From an uncultured bacterium (GTDB lineage: Bacteria > Planctomycetota > Phycisphaerae > Phycisphaerales > SM1A02): DNA of 8,772 bases. The position numbers and the translations under genes were made by a program. The notes beneath the pieces are model-generated. The model worked only from the letters and a program-made list of their open reading frames with translations, was not told the origin of the DNA and did no database searches. Below, piece by piece: positions 1 through 5,442 of this stretch (the stretch's first letter is position 1; the number at the start of each line of letters is the position of its first letter). The DNA lies in the NCBI GenBank assembly GCA_903867275.1, contig CAIPQY010000159.1, positions 1 through 8,772 of the forward strand. The letters are read 5' to 3'.

Positions 1-55
1 TCTCGACTTCGCTCTTGAACAGCTCGAACAGATCCAGTCCACCGAATCCACTCAT
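1..55 (-). CDS. Probable CheA-type (WspE-like) histidine kinase, first 18 codons only
   Basis: Only the N-terminus is present; the gene continues beyond the left edge. It begins with ATG at 55-53 and reads MSGFGGLDLFELFKSEVE. The short acidic/hydrophobic start with an LF-x-LF-x-x-EVE pattern is like the opening of Hpt-type CheA/WspE kinases, where the first Hpt helix follows at once. Its ATG overlaps the TGA of the preceding cheW (ATGA, 52-55), and a GGGAGG Shine-Dalgarno-like run lies 10 bases upstream of the start, inside the cheW coding sequence. In Wsp clusters the gene after the second cheW is wspE, a CheA with a C-terminal receiver that phosphorylates the output regulator. The identity rests mainly on gene order and 18 residues, so another regulator type is not excluded. 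Confidence 0.55.
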   Translation of the reverse strand, partial: MSGFGGLDLFELFKSEVE

Positions 56-663
56 GATGCGGAGGCCTCCCAGCCCTTGCGAAGCGTGTCGGGATCGAGC
101 AGCGATGCCTCGCCGTCGGGAAGGCTGACCAGCGACCGCGTGGCGCTTCCGAGTCCGCGCGTCACCGTGCCAGGCGCGGCGCGCAGGTCGCTTTTGCGAA
201 CTTGCACCACGCCGTCAACGCTGTTCACCTCGAAGGCCCACCCGCGGCCCGCGGGGCTCAGGAGCACCATGCGCGCAAGGGAGGGGTCGGATTCGTTCGT
301 GCCCGGAAGGTCGAGCAATCGTTCCAGCGAGCCGAGCAGCAGGATCTCGCCCTCGTGCGCAACCATGCCACGGAACGCGGCGCGCTTGCGATGGGGAATG
401 CGGCGGACCGCCGGCACGATGAAGACGCGCTCCACGCATGCGGCCGGCAGCGCGAAGCGTTCGCCCGCCACGCGGAAGCACAGCAGGGCCAGCATGGCGC
501 CCTCCACGCGCTCGAGCGGCGTGGACAGCGAGAGCGTCTGCTCGGTGATGGCCTGATCGCTCAGTCGCGCCCGGCGGAATCGCTCCAGGTTCTGCTGCGT
601 GGTCTCGGCGTGGCCGGTCGCCTGCATGGCCGAGGTGGGAGTTGGGTCGTTGATGCTGCTCAC
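52..663 (-). CDS. cheW: CheW-like coupling protein, second copy (WspD-like)
   Basis: A cytoplasmic adaptor expected to link chemoreceptors to the CheA-type kinase. The 203-residue protein has a roughly 55-residue charged N-terminal extension followed by a CheW domain (about 57-195). Recognisable segments are LCFRVAGERFALPAACVERV (61-80), the strand and turn RRIPHR (87-92) and GMVAHEGEILLL (99-110), which corresponds to the usual G-L-V-N-x-R-G-E-x-L core; here the Arg-Gly is changed to Glu-Gly. The N-terminal extension and the I-P-H-R motif are typical of WspD. I chose GTG at 663-661 because it overlaps the cheR stop as GTGA and has GGAG 7 bases upstream (671-674). The open frame extends further upstream but would lie deep inside cheR. 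An internal ATG at codon 13 is a possible alternative start. It overlaps the next gene by 4 bases. Confidence 0.87.
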   Translation of the reverse strand: MSSINDPTPTSAMQATGHAETTQQNLERFRRARLSDQAITEQTLSLSTPLERVEGAMLALLCFRVAGERFALPAACVERVFIVPAVRRIPHRKRAAFRGMVAHEGEILLLGSLERLLDLPGTNESDPSLARMVLLSPAGRGWAFEVNSVDGVVQVRKSDLRAAPGTVTRGLGSATRSLVSLPDGEASLLDPDTLRKGWEASAS

Positions 664-1895
664 GAAGCTTCTCCAGCGGCAGCACGGGCTGCCCGAAGCC
701 GCAGTCGGTCTGCGGCGGTCCGATCGCCACGACGCTCCGCCAGTGCACTCAGCTGCAGCAGGCTCAGGGCGTGGTGGGGCTGAAGGTACACCACCTTGCG
801 GAAGCACTCTTCGGCGTCGTCATGCCGGCCCTGGCCCAGACGCACCGCACCCAGCAGCGCCCACGCATCACCCTGCAGTCCATCGCGTGACAGCAGCGTT
901 TCCAGCATGCTGGAAGCCTGATCCAGGCGACCGGAATCGGCGAGTGTCTGGATCGACGCCATCGAGGACTGCGCCACGGGCTGGGGCACGACGGCCTTTG
1001 CAACCGTCGCAGGCAGCGCGTCTGGCAGGCGTGCGGGAAGGCTTGGCGCTGCGGAGCGCGGAGTCGTTGTCCATGGTCGTGTGGTGCCGCCGGTGGGCTG
1101 GGGCAGCTTGGCGAGATCGAGTGGCGGTGCCGCGGGACCGGTCCGGTGCCGGAACACGAATCCGCCGCTCCAGTCCGCTCCCTCGAAGGCGCCTTCCCAG
1201 AGCACGGTTGGATCGGCGTGTCCGAGGCACAGCAGGCCATCGGGCTGCACCATCGCGGCCAGTCGGTCGCGCAGCGTCTCGCGAGCCTGCTGCGAGAGGT
1301 AGATGGCCACATTGCGACACATGGCCACATCGACCGCCATGGGCAGCGCATCAAGCACAAGATCCGCGCGGCGCCACTGGATCATGGACAGCGCCTCGGC
1401 GCGAAGTCGGATCCATCCGCGTTGATCGGGCTGGAACCAGTGCGCGGCCCATTCGGGAAGCGGTCCGCGCTGCGCAAGCGGGCTCACGGCGCCCAGTGCA
1501 GCGTCGCGCAGGTGCGCCTCGTTCCAGTCGATGCCGATGATCTCGGTGTCCAGCGCGGTTCGTCCCACGCTGGCCGCGGTGGCGGCAAGCGAAAGCGGTT
1601 CGGCGCCGCGGGCGCAGCCAAGGCTCACCATCTGCACGCGCCGTCCGGCGTGGGCAGTGAGCCAGGCGCGCACCGCCTCGAAGGCCGGTTCGTGACGGAA
1701 GAGCCAGGTTTCGGGCGGCACCACCACCGTGAGCAGGCGGTCCACTTCGGAACGATCGCGCTGCAGACGTTCCACCATCGCCGCTTCGGACAGACGCAGT
1801 TCGTTGGCGCGGCGTTGCGCCTCACGCACCGCCTGCACCGACACCGCGGGGTCGAGCGGCAGTTGCTCGCGGATCCAGTGCTCGAGCTGGTTCAC
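660..1895 (-). CDS. cheR: CheR-type receptor glutamate methyltransferase with C-terminal TPR region (WspC-like)
   Basis: Expected to transfer methyl groups from S-adenosylmethionine to glutamates of a chemoreceptor, setting its adaptation level. The 411-residue protein has a short helical N-domain (1-58), the entry motif ETWLFRH (62-68, Arg67 matching the active-site Arg of CheR), a Rossmann-like methyltransferase core (about 85-250) with SLGCARGAEPLS (91-102), GIDW (121-124, Asp for ribose binding), MCRNVAIYL (192-200) and LGHAD (224-228), a Pro/Ala/Thr-rich linker (about 250-310) and TPR-like helices (about 313-400, with WALLG, A-E-x-C-F and Y-L-Q-P). CheR plus TPR is the WspC layout and its length fits. 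The usual G-E-E-P of the SAM loop reads G-A-E-P here. It starts with GTG at 1895-1893, overlapping the preceding stop (GTGA), without a strong Shine-Dalgarno, so translation is probably coupled. Confidence 0.92.
   Translation of the reverse strand: MNQLEHWIREQLPLDPAVSVQAVREAQRRANELRLSEAAMVERLQRDRSEVDRLLTVVVPPETWLFRHEPAFEAVRAWLTAHAGRRVQMVSLGCARGAEPLSLAATAASVGRTALDTEIIGIDWNEAHLRDAALGAVSPLAQRGPLPEWAAHWFQPDQRGWIRLRAEALSMIQWRRADLVLDALPMAVDVAMCRNVAIYLSQQARETLRDRLAAMVQPDGLLCLGHADPTVLWEGAFEGADWSGGFVFRHRTGPAAPPLDLAKLPQPTGGTTRPWTTTPRSAAPSLPARLPDALPATVAKAVVPQPVAQSSMASIQTLADSGRLDQASSMLETLLSRDGLQGDAWALLGAVRLGQGRHDDAEECFRKVVYLQPHHALSLLQLSALAERRGDRTAADRLRLRAARAAAGEAS
671..674 (-). promoter_or_regulatory. 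Shine-Dalgarno deciding the GTG start of the second cheW
   Basis: GGAG on the minus strand, 7 bases before GTG 663-661, placed inside the last codons of cheR. With the GTGA overlap it favours this start over the longer open frame and over the internal ATG at codon 13. Confidence 0.7.
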
Positions 1896-2386
1896 GCGCG
1901 GCCTGAAGCGTCCGTGACGGTGGCCAGCATGGCGGGACCTTCAAGCAGCGAGGCATGCATGGACGACATGCGCGCAGCATCCAGAAGCAGCAGCGGCTCC
2001 GTGTCCTGATTCACCACATCGCGAAGGAATGGAAGCCCGGGCAATCCGTCGCGCGCCGTCCACGCGTCGGCGCGATCCACCTGCAGCAGGCCCTCCACCG
2101 AGTCGACCAGCAGGCCGTAGGTCGCCTTGGGGGCACCCGGCTCGTCGTTCATCGGGCCGTGCAGAAGCAGGATGCGCGCTCCCACGCACTGCTGCACCGG
2201 CGCGCCGCCCAGCATCACGCTCGCATCCACCACCGGCAGCAACTGTCCATGGAAATCGAACAGTCCGCGCATCCACGTCGGTGCCTGCGGCAGGGGCCGG
2301 ATGTTCACCAGCGGGCACACCTCGTGGATCCATCGGAGATCCACGGCCAGGGCGCGCTCACCGACACGGAAGCGAAGCGATTGCAT
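1892..2386 (-). CDS. cheW: CheW-like coupling protein, first copy (WspB-like)
   Basis: A single-domain CheW adaptor of 164 residues, the usual size, expected to bridge receptor and kinase in the cytoplasm. The opening SLRFRVGERALAVDLRWIHE (3-22) is the first CheW strand pair. IRPLPQAP (29-36) followed by MRGLFDFHGQLLPVVDA (39-55) is the signature loop and strand, with the common Arg-Gly changed to His-Gly. TYGLLVDSVEGLLQV (89-103) is the second sub-domain core, and a final strand EPLLLLDA (130-137) follows. Start is ATG at 2386-2384, the first usable start in frame after the upstream stop. No clear Shine-Dalgarno is visible; TATCCT lies six bases before the ATG. It follows the HD-GYP gene by 51 bases and overlaps cheR by 4 bases. 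Together with the second CheW it gives the two-adaptor arrangement of Wsp. Confidence 0.92.
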   Translation of the reverse strand: MQSLRFRVGERALAVDLRWIHEVCPLVNIRPLPQAPTWMRGLFDFHGQLLPVVDASVMLGGAPVQQCVGARILLLHGPMNDEPGAPKATYGLLVDSVEGLLQVDRADAWTARDGLPGLPFLRDVVNQDTEPLLLLDAARMSSMHASLLEGPAMLATVTDASGRA

Positions 2387-2437
2387 GCCGGCAGGATAGT
2401 GGCTGCACCCCGGTCGGGCACCATGCAGCGGTCATCC

Positions 2438-4198
2438 TCACTCCGGATTCGCGTCCCGCAGGTCGCGCACCGCATCCAGTCTGGCGAAGAAGATCTCCAC
2501 CAGTTCCGGATCGAAGTGCGTGCCGGACTTGCCACGGATGGTGTCCAGCACCCGTCGCTCGGGCCACGCGTCCTTGTAGGTGCGCGTGCTCGACAGCGCG
2601 TCGAACACGTCGGCCAAGCCGACGATGCGCGCGAACAGCGGAATGGATTCGCCGCGCTTGCCGGTGCCCGGGATGGAAAGGCCCGTCTGCGGGTCCACCT
2701 GCCCCGGGTAGCCCGTGCCGTCCCAGCGCTCGTGGTGATTCAGCACCACATCGCGCGCCGCATCGTCGAACTCGGTGGGATGATCCAGGAAGAAGCGCGC
2801 ACCGATGGTGACGTGCTGCTTCATCAGCTCGTATTCCTCGGGGGTGAGCTTTCCACCCTTCTTCAGCAGCGCATCGCTGATGCCGATCTTGCCCACGTCG
2901 TGCAGCTTGGCGGCGATGCGCAGGCGGTCGCGCTGACGCTCGAACGCCGGGCCTTCCAGACCACGCCGACGCGCCCATTCCTCGAAGATGGCGGTGGAGA
3001 TGCCGGCCACGCGCTCGATGTGCTGCCCCGTCTCGATGGGGTCGCGCGTCTTCACCATGCCCAGCATGCGCATGATGATGCTGTCGATCAGCTGCGTGCG
3101 CTCGATCGCCACCGTGGCCATGCTGGCGAAGTGGGTGAGCAGCGCCTGGTCGGATTCCCGGAAGCGCTCGCGCGGCAGTCCGCGCTCATCGACCGCGTTG
3201 AGCAGCTGCAGCACGCCCACGCTGCGACCCTGGCTGGTGCGCAGCGGCATCGCCAGCACGCTTCGCGTGCGATAGCCGGTGAGTCGGTCGAAGGTGGGAT
3301 CGAATCGGAAGGGGGCCGACGGTTCGATCGCGTACGCGTCCGGCACGTTCACCGTCTCGCCGCTCGAGCCCACCCACCCCGCGATCGAGTGGTCACTGAC
3401 CGCGATGGACAGGCTGCTGAAGCGCGGCGCCTCGGTCGACTGGCGTGCCAGCGTGTCGTTCTGCGCGTAGGCGAAGCGCAGCACCTTGCCCTCGCGCAGG
3501 TACACCGTGCCTGCATCGGCGTTGATGAGCCGGCGCGCATCGCTGAGGATGCGATCCATCAGCACGTGGAAGTCCTGCACCTTGTTCAGTTCCAGGCCCA
3601 CCTGCACCATGCCATCCACGCGTGTGCGCTGGGTGCGGTTGTCGGCCTGCAGATCGCTGCGCATGCTGTCGATCAGGTGGCGCGTGTCCTCCAGATCGCG
3701 GTCGCGCTCACGCAGGCGTTCGCGGGTGCGCTGCAGATCCGCCTCGGCCTGCAGGCTTCGGGACGTGGCGGTGGCGAGTCGCCCCAGCGTGCGCATGCGC
3801 GAACGCAGTTCTTCCGGGTCGGTGCCGCGATGCGAGACATCCTCCACACCAGCGGCGAACGCCGCGGCGCGCAACAGTGGATCGGGAGCGGGTGCCAGCG
3901 CCAGCACCGGCGTGGCGCTGGTCTCGGGCTGCGCCTGCAGCGCGCGCAGCAGGTCGAATGGCTCGCGGGCGCCCCCCGAGATGTCCACCGCGATCACGGA
4001 CGGTGCCAGGCGCGAGATGCGAAGGAAGGCGTGCGCATCACGGGGCAGGTGACGCACCTCGAAGTCGGCCGGATCGCAGGCGGCGCGCACGAGATCGGCG
4101 GGCCACGCCTCGTCCGATACAACCACCGCCATCAGCCGATCCCATCCTGGCGTGGTCACTTGCGGCGTTTCCGGCGTCGATCGCCTTTCATCTGACAT
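2438..4198 (-). CDS. Cyclic-di-GMP phosphodiesterase: degenerate receiver - GAF - HD-GYP
   Basis: Predicted cytoplasmic enzyme hydrolysing c-di-GMP to pGpG and/or GMP. Of its 586 residues, about 21-140 form a receiver-like domain, 145-195 a coiled coil rich in Arg/Asp/Glu, 200-365 a GAF sensor domain, and 375-578 an HD-GYP domain. The HD-GYP set is complete: Glu389 and His393 (E-T-G-Q-H), His433-Asp434 and Lys437 in HDVGKIGI, His462, His488-His489 in HHERWDGTGYP, and Asp530 in GLADVFDAL. Glu389 four residues before His393 matches the extra ligand of trinuclear-iron HD-GYPs such as PmGH. The receiver keeps Asp72 (A-V-D) and Asp29 but lacks the conserved Thr/Ser (L-A-L-A-P at 99-103) and Lys (S-H-R-G-T at 122-126), so phosphorylation is doubtful. 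It starts with ATG at 4198-4196, with AGGA 7 bases upstream. It heads the chemosensory operon, where Wsp has its receptor gene. Confidence 0.95.
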   Translation of the reverse strand: MSDERRSTPETPQVTTPGWDRLMAVVVSDEAWPADLVRAACDPADFEVRHLPRDAHAFLRISRLAPSVIAVDISGGAREPFDLLRALQAQPETSATPVLALAPAPDPLLRAAAFAAGVEDVSHRGTDPEELRSRMRTLGRLATATSRSLQAEADLQRTRERLRERDRDLEDTRHLIDSMRSDLQADNRTQRTRVDGMVQVGLELNKVQDFHVLMDRILSDARRLINADAGTVYLREGKVLRFAYAQNDTLARQSTEAPRFSSLSIAVSDHSIAGWVGSSGETVNVPDAYAIEPSAPFRFDPTFDRLTGYRTRSVLAMPLRTSQGRSVGVLQLLNAVDERGLPRERFRESDQALLTHFASMATVAIERTQLIDSIIMRMLGMVKTRDPIETGQHIERVAGISTAIFEEWARRRGLEGPAFERQRDRLRIAAKLHDVGKIGISDALLKKGGKLTPEEYELMKQHVTIGARFFLDHPTEFDDAARDVVLNHHERWDGTGYPGQVDPQTGLSIPGTGKRGESIPLFARIVGLADVFDALSSTRTYKDAWPERRVLDTIRGKSGTHFDPELVEIFFARLDAVRDLRDANPE

Positions 4199-4242
4199 GC
4201 CCGGATCCTACGCTGCACGCGCACATGCCCGAGGGTGAAGCC
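4199..4242. promoter_or_regulatory. Short divergent start region between HD-GYP and RMD1-like genes
   Basis: Only 44 bases separate the chosen starts (26 if the plus-strand ATG at 4225 is used). Promoters for both genes must lie here or inside the opposite coding sequence. TAGGAT (minus, 4208-4203) sits six bases before the HD-GYP ATG, and TACGCT (plus, 4209-4214) sits 10 bases before ATG 4225; neither has a convincing -35. Their closeness means the two transcripts could interfere with or be regulated by a shared factor. Confidence 0.35.
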
Positions 4243-5325
4243 ATGATCTTCCACGGAACCTGTCACCTCATGCTCGCGATGGAGGTGGGGTTGTCCATCG
4301 AGCTCGATCGTGCGGGTGCCGCGGTGCACGGTGCAGGGCGCGCGCGACTGCCCGCACAGCGCAATCCCGGCGGATTCGACTGGAGCAGTCCGCCGCTCAC
4401 GCTGGAGCAGGATGGTCCGGCGATCACGGTGGAGGGATTGCCGCTTCTGCCGTCGGTGCAGTTGCGTGTGTTCGACTTCGGTGCGGTCAGCCTCGAATAC
4501 CGGCTGCCGTTCTCCGGGCACGCATCGCTGCTCACCAGGCTTTCGGTGGCGCTGAGTGGGCACGCTGAACTGCTTGCCGATGCGCGCGCGCGCGTGCAGG
4601 CCCTGTGTCAGGCGATGGGCGATGCCATCCGCAAGCCCGCGCTGAGCGAGTTCACCGAGGACTATCTCGCGATCGCCGTCCGGCGCATCGACGGCCTGGC
4701 AGAACCGGTTTCGATCGGCGCCATCGGCGAAGCCACCATTGCGGGCATCCTGCGCGCGGAGTGCGGCCCGCTCTCCGAACAGGAGGTGCGCGACAGCGTT
4801 GCCGGTGCGGTGAGCTACGGAGTCAGCGACATCACCGTGGTCGACTGGAATGCGGCCCTCATCATCGACGCGGCCCCTGAGGCATGCCTGGATGTGCTGG
4901 AATTCGCCAACGTGGAGTTGCTGGAATATCGAACGCTCGACGCGCAGCTCGACGGCGCGCTCGCCGAGGCGTACGGCACCGTCACGGCGCGGCGCGGAGC
5001 CAAGGGCCTTCGTCGCGGCCATCGCGATCTGGAGCGCCTGGCTGAACTGCAGATGGACGCGGCGCTGCTGTACGAGGAGCTGAACAACGCGCTGAAACTG
5101 CTGGGCGACCAGTTCCTGGCCCGGCTCTATCGCGCGGCCAATCGCCGCATGCACCTCGACGAATGGGAGCGCTCCACGCTGCGCAAGCTCGAGACGCTTG
5201 AGTCCATGTACGAGAAGCTGGCCGACGAGCAGGCGCACCGACGCGCGGAGCTGCTGGAGTGGGTGATCATCGTGCTGATCCTGGGCGAGATCATCTTCAG
5301 CGTGATCACCTTCGTGCGTCACTGA
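4243..5325 (+). CDS. RMD1/RMND1/YagE-like (DUF155-type) tail-anchored protein
   Basis: A 360-residue protein of unknown molecular function. The N-terminal two thirds are soluble alpha/beta sequence; V-S-Y-G-V-S-D-I-T-V-V-D-W-N-A-A-L-I-I-D (190-209) and VLEFANVELLEYRTLDAQLD (218-237) resemble the core of the DUF155 family (yeast RMD1, human RMND1, bacterial YagE). Residues 258-340 are long charged helices, probably coiled coil (E-L-N-N-A-L-K-L-L-G, S-T-L-R-K-L-E-T-L-E-S-M-Y-E-K-L). One hydrophobic segment, about 339-356 (W-V-I-I-V-L-I-L-G-E-I-I-F-S-V-I), ends four residues before the C-terminus, giving a tail anchor as in RMND1. I chose ATG 4243 because GAGGG (4231-4235) lies 7 bases upstream; ATG 4225 would add six residues. 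The frame further upstream is antisense to the HD-GYP gene and is not used. The gene is divergent from that gene with under 45 bases between starts. The family call is from memory of motifs and architecture. Confidence 0.75.
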   Translation: MIFHGTCHLMLAMEVGLSIELDRAGAAVHGAGRARLPAQRNPGGFDWSSPPLTLEQDGPAITVEGLPLLPSVQLRVFDFGAVSLEYRLPFSGHASLLTRLSVALSGHAELLADARARVQALCQAMGDAIRKPALSEFTEDYLAIAVRRIDGLAEPVSIGAIGEATIAGILRAECGPLSEQEVRDSVAGAVSYGVSDITVVDWNAALIIDAAPEACLDVLEFANVELLEYRTLDAQLDGALAEAYGTVTARRGAKGLRRGHRDLERLAELQMDAALLYEELNNALKLLGDQFLARLYRAANRRMHLDEWERSTLRKLETLESMYEKLADEQAHRRAELLEWVIIVLILGEIIFSVITFVRH

Positions 5326-5331
5326 CGGCAA

Positions 5332-5416
5332 TGGGACCGGTGGGAGTTGCACCCACACGCCGGTTTCCCGGCCGCGGCTTTTAAGGCCGCTGCGTCTGCT
5401 GTTCCGCCACAGTCCC
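5332..5416 (-). tRNA. tRNA-Leu (anticodon UAA), with unusual D- and T-loops
   Basis: An 85-nt type II tRNA. The acceptor stem GGGACTG (5416-5410) pairs with CGGTCCC (5339-5333), including one G-T pair, and is followed by discriminator A at 5332. The D stem is GCG/CGC. The anticodon stem GCGGC/GCCGC encloses loop CTTAAAA, with anticodon TAA at 5383-5381. The long variable arm GCCGG-GAAA-CCGGC is a Leu hallmark, as is the discriminator A. The T stem is GTGGG/CCCAC (5356-5352 and 5344-5340). The CCA tail is not encoded (ATT follows). Two oddities: the D-loop reads GAACAGCAGA with a single G instead of the G18-G19 pair, and the T-loop reads TGCAACT with G at position 55 instead of T. It lies 26 bases after zwf on the same strand and 6 bases from the stop of the convergent plus-strand gene. 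Confidence 0.92.
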
Positions 5417-5442
5417 CGCGTGCAGCGTAACCGCGTCGGCGT

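Noticed and set aside
61..70. Perfect palindrome GGAGGCCTCC overlapping the ribosome site before the cheA start
   Set aside because: It could in principle hide the Shine-Dalgarno, but it has no loop, is only 10 bases and encodes ordinary residues at the end of cheW; chance is the simpler reading.
664..807. Longer N-terminus for the second cheW starting near 807
   Set aside because: It would overlap cheR by about 150 bases with a Pro/Arg/Ser-rich sequence that is cheR read in another frame. The GTGA start at 663 with GGAG upstream is far better.
3895..3921. Inverted repeat with 9-base arms (CCAGCGCCA ... TGGCGCTGG)
   Set aside because: It lies inside the HD-GYP coding sequence in the Ala/Pro-rich receiver strand, has no T-run, and is explained by GC-rich codon choice, so it is not called a terminator or operator.
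1955..4195. 746-codon open frame on the plus strand
   Set aside because: Antisense to the HD-GYP gene and first cheW; low-complexity His/Arg/Ala-rich product, no ribosome site, no recognisable domain.
3622..4242. N-terminal extension of the RMD1-like frame by about 200 codons
   Set aside because: The extension is antisense to the HD-GYP coding sequence and is Cys/Arg/Pro-rich, unlike the rest of the protein. A Shine-Dalgarno directly before ATG 4243 gives a better start.
4583..4594. Short alternating GC tract
   Set aside because: Simple GCGCGC run within coding sequence (Ala-Arg-Ala-Arg codons); no sign of a functional repeat.
4156..5358. 400-codon minus-strand frame
   Set aside because: Antisense shadow of the RMD1-like gene, which has a coherent fold pattern and a transmembrane anchor; the shadow has neither.
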